DNA of 64,000 nt from positions 98,046-162,045 of the forward strand of contig SCEJ01000002.1 in NCBI GenBank assembly GCA_004102785.1. Reading direction: 5' to 3'. The stretch comes from Muribaculaceae bacterium Isolate-013 (NCI). GTDB lineage: Bacteria; Bacteroidota; Bacteroidia; Bacteroidales; Muribaculaceae. The notes under the pieces are model-generated. The model worked only from the letters and a program-made list of their open reading frames with translations, was not told the origin of the DNA and made no database searches. Position numbers and translations under genes: made by a program. Positions 44,789 through 53,355 of the stretch are shown here, piece by piece (the stretch's first letter is position 1; every line of letters starts with the position of its first letter).

Positions 44789-45810
44789 AAATGAATAAAG
44801 AACTTGACATAAAGATTGAGGAGACTCTGAGAGCATATATAGCTTCGGGAGTTGAGGAACAGGTAGATTATCAGAAATTCTACCTCTATTCCATTGTAAC
44901 TCATTCCACTGCCATTGAGGGTTCAACGGTTACTGAGATTGAGAATCAGTTGCTTTTCGATGAGGGTATCGCTGCAAAAGGACGCTCTCTGACAGAGCAG
45001 ATGATGAACATTGACCTTAAAGACGCTTATCTTCATGCGTTCAGTATAGCGTCGGGAAATCCGATCTATACGCCATCATCATTGCGACAGCTGGCCGCAC
45101 TTGTGATGCGACGTACCGGAAGTGAATATTCAACTATTGCCGGGCAATTCGATTCATCAAAAGGAGAGTTCCGCCTGTGCAATGTCAGTGCCGGTATAGG
45201 TGGCAGAAGTTACCTTGCTTATAATAAAGTGCCAAAGGCGGTTGAGGATTTTTGTAAATGGCTTAATGACGAAATTGCAGCTGCCAACAAAAATGACATT
45301 GCTGCATGTTACCGCCTGAGTTTCGAGGCACACTTTCGGCTTGTTACAATCCATCCTTGGGTTGATGGCAATGGTAGAACAACACGTCTGGTGATGAATA
45401 TGATACAGCGTCAGATGGGACTCGTTCCATCTATTGTCACAAAAGAGGATAAGGGTGAATATATCCAGTCGTTGGTTGAAAGTCGGGAAAATGAGGACTC
45501 TTCCATTGCTCAGGATGTTATGCTTCGTCATCACATTGCCAATCTTGATCGCCGAGTTTTACAGTATCAAGGGAATGATACTGTAAATACAACCAAAGGT
45601 GATACTGTAAAAGCGATGGCGCTGACCGGTAATATCAGCCGTGTGCTTGATGCTATCAAAGCTCATCCTGAATATACTTATGGTGAATATGCCTCCATGC
45701 TCAACCTTGGACGGGCAACTGTGGCCCGAGCGATAAAGCAACTGCAAACCAACGGATACATCCGTCGTCTAGGTTCTGACAAAACTGGAACATGGACGTT
45801 TTCAAAATAA
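44785..45810 (+). CDS. Fic-domain AMP-transferase-like protein with C-terminal HTH
   Basis: It has 341 residues (the ATG at 44791 is also possible). The Fic motif HPWVDGNGRTTR is complete, near 190-201, so transfer of AMP or another nucleotide to a protein is possible. An inhibitory-helix motif S/T-x-x-x-E-G (HSTAIEGS, near 40-47) lies upstream, placing it in the class II self-inhibited group. A C-terminal winged HTH (EYASMLNLGRATVARAIKQL) suggests autoregulation. It could belong to the defence set or act as a toxin. No separate antitoxin gene is seen. Confidence 0.88.
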   Translation: MKMNKELDIKIEETLRAYIASGVEEQVDYQKFYLYSIVTHSTAIEGSTVTEIENQLLFDEGIAAKGRSLTEQMMNIDLKDAYLHAFSIASGNPIYTPSSLRQLAALVMRRTGSEYSTIAGQFDSSKGEFRLCNVSAGIGGRSYLAYNKVPKAVEDFCKWLNDEIAAANKNDIAACYRLSFEAHFRLVTIHPWVDGNGRTTRLVMNMIQRQMGLVPSIVTKEDKGEYIQSLVESRENEDSSIAQDVMLRHHIANLDRRVLQYQGNDTVNTTKGDTVKAMALTGNISRVLDAIKAHPEYTYGEYASMLNLGRATVARAIKQLQTNGYIRRLGSDKTGTWTFSK

Positions 45811-45836
45811 TACGAGAATATTTTTGAAACGGGAAG

Positions 45837-45871
45837 AAATCAGTTGTTGTGTTTTCTGCAACAACTGATTT
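45837..45871. terminator. Bidirectional terminator between convergent fic genes
   Basis: AAATCAGTTGTTG (45837-45849) pairs perfectly with CAACAACTGATTT (45859-45871), 9-nt loop. Confidence 0.85.
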
Positions 45872-45883
45872 GCTATCGAACGC

Positions 45884-46999
45884 TCAATCCGGCAGGAGGT
45901 AGTTTGCACTGCGTCCACCCTCGCCGCTATTGCGGAGCATACCTTTGGCTATAAGATCGTTGATGTCGCGTAACGCTGTGTCCTGCGAGCAACCGCATAT
46001 CTTCGCCCATTTTGAGGATGTCAGTTTTCCCTCAAAGCCATCCCACAGGCGGTTAACTACCTTGCGCTGACGCTCATTTATGTCAACATCGCGGAACTCA
46101 TCCCAATATGCTGCTTTCTGCAAGGTGCGCTCGATTATGCCCGAAGCGCGGACAATGGCATTTTCCAAACATCCAAAGAACCATAGCATCCATTCCGTAA
46201 TATCGAGGTCTCCTTTTTGAGTTCGCTCAAGCACCTCATAATATGCTTTTTTATTGCGGTTTATTTCAGCCGACATGCTGTAATATCGCGCAGAATCCTC
46301 ATCAAGCCGGGCAAGAAGCATATCAGCAAGAGTACGGCTGATGCGACCGTTGCCGTCATCAAACGGATGAACGGTAACAAACCACAAGTGCGCCACAGCA
46401 GCCATGATGAAAGGTGACTGATCGGCAGTGTTGCACCACTCAATCAACCGCTCCATCTCATCCGGAACAGCATCCGATGGCGGAGCCTCATAATGCACTT
46501 TCTCATGCCCGAAAGCACCGGACACTACCTGCATCGGCTCCTCACCCTTCCGCCAATCGGCAACTGTGATTCTGTGCATACCGCTTCGCCCAAACGGAAA
46601 CAAAGCGGCGTGCCAATCGAACAATCGTTCATCTGTCAATGGCTCTTGACAATTACGCACAGCATCAAGCATAACATCGACCAATCCCTCGACATAATGA
46701 TCCTCAACCAATAGTCCGTCATCCTCGATACCGAGCCGCCGGGCGATACTGCTACGCACCGAATTAGGGTTGAGCAACACACCCTCAATTTCCGAAGAAC
46801 TTATCAACTCCTCGGTCATGGCCGACAACAGCGACCGACACTTCTCATTGAATCCAAGCATCGACATCCTGCCGTTTAGGAGTCCATGCAACTGACTGAG
46901 CCGACTAAGCGGTTCAAGCAACGCCTCGGAGTCCCAGCGGAACTCAGGCCAATCCTCCCGTTGCCATATATAGGCACCATGTCTTACGGTTCTTCTCAT
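45884..46999 (-). CDS. Fic-domain protein with DUF4172-like N-terminus
   Basis: It has 371 residues. The N-terminal YIWQREDWPEFRWDSEAL segment matches DUF4172-Fic proteins. The inhibitory motif is SSSEIEG (near 67-73). The Fic active site HPFDDGNGRISR is intact, near 211-222. A C-terminal winged HTH begins at SSKWAKICGCSQDTALRDIN. It is oriented against the other fic gene and has higher GC than the qat genes, which implies separate acquisition. It is the last gene before the island 1 right end. Confidence 0.88.
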   Translation of the reverse strand: MRRTVRHGAYIWQREDWPEFRWDSEALLEPLSRLSQLHGLLNGRMSMLGFNEKCRSLLSAMTEELISSSEIEGVLLNPNSVRSSIARRLGIEDDGLLVEDHYVEGLVDVMLDAVRNCQEPLTDERLFDWHAALFPFGRSGMHRITVADWRKGEEPMQVVSGAFGHEKVHYEAPPSDAVPDEMERLIEWCNTADQSPFIMAAVAHLWFVTVHPFDDGNGRISRTLADMLLARLDEDSARYYSMSAEINRNKKAYYEVLERTQKGDLDITEWMLWFFGCLENAIVRASGIIERTLQKAAYWDEFRDVDINERQRKVVNRLWDGFEGKLTSSKWAKICGCSQDTALRDINDLIAKGMLRNSGEGGRSANYLLPD

Positions 47000-47085
47000 A
47001 CCGCGAAATTAGTCATTTGCAGCTAAACCACCAAACATTATCCGTAAATTTGCGGAGAATAACATAATTTTTTACCATGATTATT

Positions 47086-47116
47086 TTTGTAGTTTCTGTG
47101 ATTTTGTATAACTTTG
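47086..47116 (+). promoter_or_regulatory. Orphan consensus promoter near island 1 right end
   Basis: TTTG (47086-47089), 19 nt, TAACTTTG (47109-47116). It points toward the island junction and the island 2 head, with no ORF in the next 400 bp. It may read through the junction into island 2 or drive a short RNA. Confidence 0.5.
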
Positions 47117-47136
47117 CCCTCGGAAACAAAAACATA

Positions 47137-47250
47137 GCGGTACAGACAAATTGCCCGAAAACGCTGATTGCAAGCAATTTGCACTTTCAAAATTCAATCA
47201 TACAATAAATCATTGAAAGTAAGCAACTTAGCACATCTATCATCTGTACC
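47137..47250. repeat. Inverted GTACAG boxes, island 1 right end
   Basis: GCGGTACAG (47137-47145) is the exact inverse of CTGTACCGC at the left end (27114-27122), and CTGTACC recurs at 47244-47250. Candidate arm-type integrase sites. Confidence 0.5.
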
Positions 47251-47293
47251 TTTCAAGAGGATAACTCGCTGTTCATTAGCTGATTATATAGTG

Positions 47294-47308
47294 TGCATCG
47301 GAAAGTAA
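47294..47308 (+). repeat. Proposed attachment site between island 1 and island 2
   Basis: TGCATCGGAAAGTAA repeats the first 8 bases and most of the rest of the mnmE 3' end (26979-26993). The same island-head architecture restarts just after it. Confidence 0.5.
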
Positions 47309-47380
47309 TTAGTTTATTGTCAATGCGTTATATTAACAGCAATTAACTGTTACTGAACGATAAAACTTAAATCTTACAAG

Positions 47381-47419
47381 AACGCCTAATGCTGATAACT
47401 GTCAGTGTTAGGCGTTTTT
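47381..47419 (+). terminator. Island 2 head hairpin
   Basis: AACGCCTAA-tg-CTGA pairs with TCAG-tg-TTAGGCGTT (47381-47416), followed by T. It is equivalent in place and base sequence to the hairpin at 27036. Confidence 0.75.
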
Positions 47420-47494
47420 ATGCACTATTTTGTACGGATTTTGTACGACAGCGACTCATTTCACCACAAGCGTCGGCAAGGTGGTGGAGGTTTG

Positions 47495-47520
47495 CGGACG
47501 TAGACGGACGTCAACGGACG
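47495..47520. repeat. Three CGGACG repeats phased at 10 bp
   Basis: CGGACG at 47495, 47505 and 47515, with a weaker CGAACA at 47525. Same phase and position as the TGRCAC array of island 1, but a different sequence. Confidence 0.7.
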
Positions 47521-47557
47521 CGCACGAACAAACTAAGGCGAAATAAACACCAAAGAA

Positions 47558-48469
47558 ATGAGTAGCAACATTAAAATTGAAAGAATCTGTGAGTAGTGTG
47601 GCAACCGTTTTATGGCTCAGACAACGGTTACACGTTTCTGCTCGAAGCGATGCGCGGAACATTCCTACAAAGAGCGCATGAGGCAAAAGAAGATGGCTCT
47701 TTCCAATCAGGAAACCAGCCAGTGTAATCCCGACCGAAAAAGCCGTGATAAGGATTTCTTGACTCCGACAGAAACGGCGCAATTTCTCGGTGTGTGCCGG
47801 ACATATATTTATGACAGCATCAACCGGGGTAAAATCAAGGTGACAAGAATCGGAAGAAAGACTCTAATCAGCAAAGCGGATATTCAGGCGATGTTTGATT
47901 TTCTGACACCAAAAGAAACGGAGCCGTCTGAAACTGCTGAAAGAAAATCAAAGTCAATCTCTGATTTCTATACCCGAGCTGAAATTCGTGAGAAGTTTGG
48001 GGTAAAGGATTCGTGGATATACAAGGTCGTTGCCGAAAACAATGTGCCTAAGACAATCCTTCGCGGTAAGGCATATTTCAGCAAAAGTCATATCGACCGG
48101 CTTTTCTCAGCGAGAAAGGAGAACCCGGAAATTACGGAGTGGTATTCGGTGGAGGATATTCAGTCAAAGTATGGTATGACTCTCTCGGCGATTTATTCGC
48201 TGGTCTCCAAAATTGGGATACCGAAGCGCAAGGAGGGCCCGAAGGTCTATTACTCCAGATATCACTTTGATGTGGCTAAAGGTGCCAAGTCGGCAGAGGA
48301 TGTAGAGTTTATTTCAGTGGCAGATGCCATGGAAAAATACTCGCTGACACGTGACCAACTGTATCACTACGTCAAAACATATAAGATAACCAAGCTCCGC
48401 TGCGGCAAGTATGTCAAACTGAATACCAAGGAGTTAGCGGAGTTATTCAATCCCAAGATTGAGTTATAA
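47558..48469 (+). pseudogene. Island 2 four-domain winged-HTH gene with in-frame amber codon
   Basis: The ATG at 47558 starts SSNIKIERICE and then meets TAG at 47594-47596, exactly where the first CxxC of the zinc finger has F in island 1. The frame is otherwise open to 48469. Restarting at ATG 47612 would give 285 residues with all four HTH_17 units (DFLTPTETAQFLG, DFYTRAEIREKFG, EWYSVEDIQSKYG, EFISVADAMEKYS) but without the first cysteine pair. It may therefore be a truncated yet DNA-binding protein, a true pseudogene, or a sequencing error. Confidence 0.7.
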
Positions 48470-48470
48470 T

Positions 48471-48490
48471 CCGGTGATTTTTATCACCGG
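48471..48490. terminator. Hairpin after the island 2 HTH gene
   Basis: CCGGTGAT-tttt-ATCACCGG, directly after the stop codon. It separates xis and int, as the AAAATCA/TGATTTT hairpin does in island 1. Confidence 0.6.
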
Positions 48491-48538
48491 GCAACCACCT
48501 CTTTCCCTTACACATTATAAATCTAAAAATCAAGAAAT

Positions 48539-49483
48539 ATGGAATCTGCAACAATCACCAAAGTTACTCTCCGAAAAGAAAAACTCCGCAGCGGCAAACT
48601 GTCGCTCTATCTCGACTACTACCCACCAATCTGGAATCCGCACATCAAAAAGATGTCGCGCCGGGAGTTTCTCGGTCTTTATCTCATCGGCAATCCTAAA
48701 GACAAGTTCGAGCTTGACTACAACGAGGAGATCATGCTTAAAGCACGGGGCATTCGAGCTACCCGTGAGTTGGCAATCATCAACGAGGAGTTCGGGTTTC
48801 TCGACCGCACCAAGAAACAGGCGGACTTCCTTGAATACTTCGAGGGCAAGACAAAGGAGAAATATCAGAAATGGGAAATCGTGTATAAGCACTTCAAGGA
48901 CTTCTGTAACGGCAGATGTCTGATGAAGGACGTGACCATCGGCCTGTGCAACGACTTCCGAACATACATTCTTAAAATCCGTGTGAAGCAAACTGGCAAC
49001 ATAATCTCACGCAACTCTGCCGCCGGATACTGGTCAACCTTCCGCGCTCTGTTGAAGTTGGCATATAAGGAAGGCTGGCTCCGTGAGAACGTCAATGACT
49101 ACCTTGACCGCATTGACTGGGAGGAACCGAAAATCAACTATCTCGAAATCGAGGAGGTTAAGAAACTGGCTGCCACGCCATGCAAAGTCGATGTACTAAA
49201 ACGTGCATCACTCTTCGCCTGTATGACAGGACTTCGCATCAGCGATATTCTCCAGCTCCGTTGGGAGAACATCGAACTGTCACCCGACGGTGGCTATTGT
49301 ATGCGCATCCGCACCCAAAAGACCAAGACGCAGGCAACACTGCCATTGAGCGATGAGGCGTTGTCATACTGTGGCGAACAAGGTCGAGGTATGGTATTCA
49401 AAGGACTGAGCCGTGCCCATACCCGCGAACCGTTCAAGAAATGGCTCAAAGATGCCGGTATCAAGAAGAAAATCACATTTCAT
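48539..49483 (+). pseudogene. Island 2 integrase, 5' part (interrupted)
   Basis: It encodes the first 315 residues of a tyrosine recombinase closely matching the island 1 enzyme (SLYLDYYPPIWNPHIKKMSR, NSAAGYWSTFRALLK, Arg I in TGLRISDILQLRW). It stops matching at KKKITFH, in the HxxR motif. The frame then runs 21 codons plus stop into the inserted element, ending at 49549. The second Arg, the H/W and the Tyr nucleophile are on the distant 3' part at 63606-63773, so the encoded protein cannot be catalytic. Confidence 0.9.
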
Positions 49484-49627
49484 ATCTCAAGACATATCAA
49501 ATTTTCTTTCTTGCTAAAATTCAAGCACTTGCAAATTTTTGCAGCTTGACAGGTAACGATTTAGAAACCAGCGAAATTCTGTGTTTCACTTCGTTTTGCA
49601 GTAATTCAAAAGAACGCTTTTCCTAAA

Positions 49628-49667
49628 TGCAAAGGTAATATTATTTTTTGAATAATAAACCTTTGCA
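49628..49667. terminator. Long hairpin after the rteB-like gene
   Basis: TGCAAAGGTAATATTATT pairs with AATAATAAACCTTTGCA around a short T-rich loop. It should terminate the leftward rteAB transcript. One arm also contains a leftward TACCTTTG -7 box, so part of the palindrome may act as a promoter. Confidence 0.55.
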
Positions 49668-49691
49668 GATAGTCAAATTCAATAAAATCGG

Positions 49692-51014
49692 CTATGGTTG
49701 CTTGAATTTATATTTAAGTCCATACTCTTCAAGTTTACTGTATAGTGCCGACCTGCTTATTCCCAACAGTTCGGCGGCAAGGCTCCGATTGCCGTTCGCT
49801 TGTTTCAACGCACGCATTATCCGTTCCTTATCCTCTGCATCATTGCGCAGGGCGAAACTGACGGGTGAGGTCGGTTTCGTCACGGCAAGTTCCAGATGCT
49901 CTTTCGTTACAACACCTTCTTGCGCCTGCAATACCGCACCCATGATTTTCTGCCGAAGTTCCCGCACGTTGCCCGGCCATGTGTGGATCAGCAATGCTTT
50001 ACGGGCTTCGGGACTGAATCCGCCCACATTACACTCCAGTTCCTTGTTGGCAATCTCACGGAAGAACTCTGCCAACGGCATAATGTCTTCCTGACAGTCA
50101 CGCAACGACGGCACGCTTATCACGAAGTCGTGCAGACGGTAGAGTAAATCCTGCCGGAAACGCTTTTCACTCACTGCCGCCTCCAGATCCTCGTTGGTGG
50201 CGGCGATGATGCGGACATTGAAACTTCTGTCCGAATTGTCACCGACCGGGCGATAACGTCTCTCTTGTATGGCACGGAGCAACATCTGTTGGGTTTCCAA
50301 CGCGAGGTTGCCCACCTCGTCCAGAAACAACGTGCCACCTTCCGCTTCATGGAAATACCCTTTCTTGGTGCTGTCTGCACCTGTAAACGCTCCCTTGACG
50401 TGTCCGAAGAATGCCGACGGCGCAAGTTCTTTTGAGAGTGAACCGCAGTCAACCGCCACGAAGGGTTTGCCCGCACGTTTGCTCTTGTCGTGTAGGTAAT
50501 GGGCGATATGCTCCTTGCCCGTGCCGTTCTCTCCGAATATCATCACACTCATATCGGTAGCGGCTACCAACCTTATGCGATGCATGATTTTCTGAAAGGC
50601 GGAACCTTCACGGACGAACACGGGCATACGGCGGTGTCCCATCTGACGCTCCTTCTGTATGGAACGGAGAAGTGGAATGAGTTTGTCCTCTATCAGTTTT
50701 TTAGGTATATAGTCTATCGAACCGAGTTTCATGCTCTCCACGGCAGTATGTACTTCGGCATAGTCGGTCATGATGATGAACGGCTGCATCTTTCCTTCCT
50801 TGCGCATCCAACGCAGCATGTCTATACCGTTGCCGTCAGGCAGGCGCAGGTCGGCAACTACTATGTCATTATCCGTTGCCTGTTGCAGATGTTTCTTCGC
50901 TGTCGATAGGTGGTAAGCTTTCACGGTATGGTAGCCCTCCCGTGCCAGCAGGTTGCAGACATATTCGCAATACACGATGTTGTCCTCCACCACGATTATT
51001 CTGGTCTTATCCAT
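49692..51014 (-). CDS. RteB-like sigma-54 response regulator
   Basis: It has 440 residues. A receiver domain (1-120) has the phospho-acceptor in IVVADLRLPDGNG. The AAA+ sigma-54 activator domain (about 140-375) shows Walker A GENGTGKEH, the sigma-54 contact loop GAFTGAD, and GGTLFLDEVGN. A C-terminal Fis-type HTH is seen in NRSLAAELLGISRSALYSKL. In CTnDOT, RteB of this architecture activates rteC and so excision. No rteC is visible here, so its target may be elsewhere. It overlaps the kinase gene by 8 nt. Confidence 0.88.
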   Translation of the reverse strand: MDKTRIIVVEDNIVYCEYVCNLLAREGYHTVKAYHLSTAKKHLQQATDNDIVVADLRLPDGNGIDMLRWMRKEGKMQPFIIMTDYAEVHTAVESMKLGSIDYIPKKLIEDKLIPLLRSIQKERQMGHRRMPVFVREGSAFQKIMHRIRLVAATDMSVMIFGENGTGKEHIAHYLHDKSKRAGKPFVAVDCGSLSKELAPSAFFGHVKGAFTGADSTKKGYFHEAEGGTLFLDEVGNLALETQQMLLRAIQERRYRPVGDNSDRSFNVRIIAATNEDLEAAVSEKRFRQDLLYRLHDFVISVPSLRDCQEDIMPLAEFFREIANKELECNVGGFSPEARKALLIHTWPGNVRELRQKIMGAVLQAQEGVVTKEHLELAVTKPTSPVSFALRNDAEDKERIMRALKQANGNRSLAAELLGISRSALYSKLEEYGLKYKFKQP

Positions 51015-53316
51015 TTTCGTATTTTCTCCTTTCCTCTTTTGCCAGCCGGATTATTTCCGCGCCCTTATTCAATACTGCGGTAACAGCATGGCTTAACTCA
51101 CTTTCTTCCGGTATAGCCTTTCCATGAAGCAATCCGTAAAGTTCCCTCAGCGGTTGGTCGGCACGGAGTACCTCCCACGAGCTACGCAAGTGGTGTGTCA
51201 AGGCATCAAGTTCTTGCAGGTCGTTTCGCGTTGCCGCATCCTGCATCAAGCGCATTTCCTTTTCAGTTTCCGTTATCAGTTTCTCCAGCATGACGGCCTC
51301 ATTGCCGTATGACAGCAAGGTGGATAAGTCCGGCTTTCCGTCCAGAGTTTCTTTTATGCCGCACTTGTCCGAGACCTCCATCAGCTCCGATATGGAGAAC
51401 GGCTTGAACAGGCATCCGGCAAAGCCTTTTGCCAAAAGTTCCTCCGCATCGCAACTGCCCGAAGCGGTTGCCACGACCACGGGGATTATCTGTGAATTGC
51501 CCACGTTGGACGAACGCAGAAGTTCCAGCAACTCGAAACCGTTTATACCGGGCATATTCAAATCTGTCAGCAGCAGATTATATTCTTTCCGGCGTAGCAT
51601 CTCCATCAGTTCCGCCGCATCGGTGCAAGTATCGCAGTGTATTCCCTCTTGGGCGTACATCTCTTTCTGCATCAGGAGCAACACCTCGTCATTGTCGATG
51701 GCGATGACATTGAGGTTTCTGTCTTTTCTGTGAATATACGTCTGTATTACTTGCTCCGGCACATCATCAGCTTTTTGCATCGGTATTTCCACCATGAAAC
51801 GGCTTCCTTTCCCTTTTTCACTGTTCAGTCTGATTTTTCCATGAAGCATCGTCACGATATTATGAACGATGGCAAGTCCAAGTCCGAAACCGTCCTTTGC
51901 GGCGGCATTTGAGAGGCGTTCAAATGCGTCGAACACATGGTGCTGTTCCTCTTCGGTCATGCCCGTACCGGTGTCCTCGACGGTCAGTGTCAACACTCCG
52001 TTGGTATAGTCGGAAGTCAGTGACACACCACCTTTCTCTGTGAACTTGATGGCGTTTGACAGCAGGTTGTTACCGATTTGAACTATTCGCTCTTTGTCGG
52101 TCAATACAACAGCATCATTCCCGTTCTTCATGGTCAAGGACAGTCCCTTGTTCATGGCAACGGACATGAACTCCGTTTCAAGGATGTGCGTGATTGCTGA
52201 AATTCTGCAAGGTTGCATTTTGGGCTGTTCCTTGCCGTTATCCAAGCGGAAGAAGTCCAGCAGAGTGTTGAGCATAGCCCGCATACGGTCGGAGGATTGT
52301 TGTATGCTTTGAAGGAAATGCACATTGTTCCCATTGCTGCACTCTTTTTGCAACAGTTCGGCATAGCCTGTTATTGCCGTCAGCGGTGTACGCAACTCGT
52401 GGGTAATAGTATATACCGCTTTCTTTCGGGAGGTTATGAGTACCTCATTTTGTTGCACGGACTGTTCCAATTGCCCTATCAAATCCGTTGTCTGGCGTTT
52501 GTATCGTTTGATGCTCTTTGCATCATGGTGTATGATGATATAAGAAATGACCAACAGCAAAAGGACAAATCCCATCAAGCCGCCTATCTGCATAAATGAT
52601 TTTTCACGCATGGCGGTTATCTCGGCTTCCCTGCTTTGTAAATCAGATTGTACCTTCTTTTCGATTTGGCAAATCAATCCTCGCAGTTGTCTGTTAAGTT
52701 CGGCATTACGAGCCGCAAGACTGTCGGCTTGTTCCGACAACCGACGGCTTTGTGCTTTCTGTTCGCTGACCATGTTTCTATCGGGAGAACGAAGCGTAGT
52801 CGTTGTTGTCAATGGCTTCGTTTTCTCTTTTTTACCGAATATGCCCAAGAATCCTTTGCGCTTCGGTTTCTTGGGCTGTTCCTGCACAATCTTCTGCACA
52901 ATCACCGGTTCTTGGCTGGCTATCTTCCTGTTGATGGATTGTTGCTCATCCATTAACCGGACAATCTGGAATATCTGCCGTTCCTTATACTCCAAAAGAC
53001 TGCGCACGCTGTCAACACGCTCAATTTTGTGAGTTACATTGAAACTGCATAATATACTGTCCAATGCAATACGTTGGGCATGGTAATTCTCCAAATCTGT
53101 TTCGTCCCAATCCAATATAGTTTCTCCCAACAAAGAGAACTCTATCAGTCGGATATGAATACGGTTTACATCCTTCCTGAATTCATTTATACGTCGATTG
53201 CCAACCTCCAATGCTTCCACTTCCTGCCATTCATGATGCCAAGTGTAGGCAATACATCCGATTAACAATGCAATAAGTGTATAGCCGAAAGCGACCGCTT
53301 TCTGAAGATGTTTCAC
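51007..53316 (-). CDS. RteA-like hybrid sensor histidine kinase
   Basis: It has 769 residues. Two membrane segments (about 9-26 and 243-262) bound a periplasmic, coiled-coil-rich sensor region. The HisKA box is THELRTPLTAITGYAELL, and the HATPase G-box is GFGLGLAIVHNI. A receiver domain follows with LLTDLNMPGINGFELLE, then a C-terminal HPt-like domain with THHLRSSWEVLRA. The kinase-receiver-HPt phosphorelay should feed the adjacent RteB-like regulator. In CTnDOT the same pair lies behind tetQ. Here it lies 39 nt behind the cargo lipoprotein gene. Confidence 0.88.
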   Translation of the reverse strand: MKHLQKAVAFGYTLIALLIGCIAYTWHHEWQEVEALEVGNRRINEFRKDVNRIHIRLIEFSLLGETILDWDETDLENYHAQRIALDSILCSFNVTHKIERVDSVRSLLEYKERQIFQIVRLMDEQQSINRKIASQEPVIVQKIVQEQPKKPKRKGFLGIFGKKEKTKPLTTTTTLRSPDRNMVSEQKAQSRRLSEQADSLAARNAELNRQLRGLICQIEKKVQSDLQSREAEITAMREKSFMQIGGLMGFVLLLLVISYIIIHHDAKSIKRYKRQTTDLIGQLEQSVQQNEVLITSRKKAVYTITHELRTPLTAITGYAELLQKECSNGNNVHFLQSIQQSSDRMRAMLNTLLDFFRLDNGKEQPKMQPCRISAITHILETEFMSVAMNKGLSLTMKNGNDAVVLTDKERIVQIGNNLLSNAIKFTEKGGVSLTSDYTNGVLTLTVEDTGTGMTEEEQHHVFDAFERLSNAAAKDGFGLGLAIVHNIVTMLHGKIRLNSEKGKGSRFMVEIPMQKADDVPEQVIQTYIHRKDRNLNVIAIDNDEVLLLMQKEMYAQEGIHCDTCTDAAELMEMLRRKEYNLLLTDLNMPGINGFELLELLRSSNVGNSQIIPVVVATASGSCDAEELLAKGFAGCLFKPFSISELMEVSDKCGIKETLDGKPDLSTLLSYGNEAVMLEKLITETEKEMRLMQDAATRNDLQELDALTHHLRSSWEVLRADQPLRELYGLLHGKAIPEESELSHAVTAVLNKGAEIIRLAKEERRKYENG

Positions 53317-53355
53317 TGTATGTTTACATCTATGATATTGACAGAAAAAAATTAA

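Larger units (their letters stand above)
26979..47301. mobile_element. Island 1: mobilizable defence island inserted at mnmE
   Basis: The element of about 20.3 kb is bounded by the TGCATCGG repeat. It holds, in order, an Xis-like gene, a tyrosine integrase, a small membrane protein, an HTH protein, a DUF3987 gene, mobC and a MOB relaxase, an XRE regulator, a type III RM system, qatABCD, a rhuM remnant and two fic genes. The inverted 9-mer CTGTACCGC lies near both ends (27114-27122 and, reversed, 47137-47145), consistent with integrase arm sites. Base composition is clearly lower in GC than the core, lowest in the qat genes. There are no mating-pore genes, so transfer would need a helper. Confidence 0.7.

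Noticed and set aside
26979..47301. Identification of the mnmE island as SGI1-like
   Set aside because: Only the insertion site is shared. The integrase, Xis and mobilization genes are of Bacteroidales type and no SGI1 genes are present.
48539..49549. Intact 336-residue integrase of island 2
   Set aside because: The last 21 codons come from the inserted element. The HxxR arginine and Tyr nucleophile are missing, and their codons are at 63606-63773.
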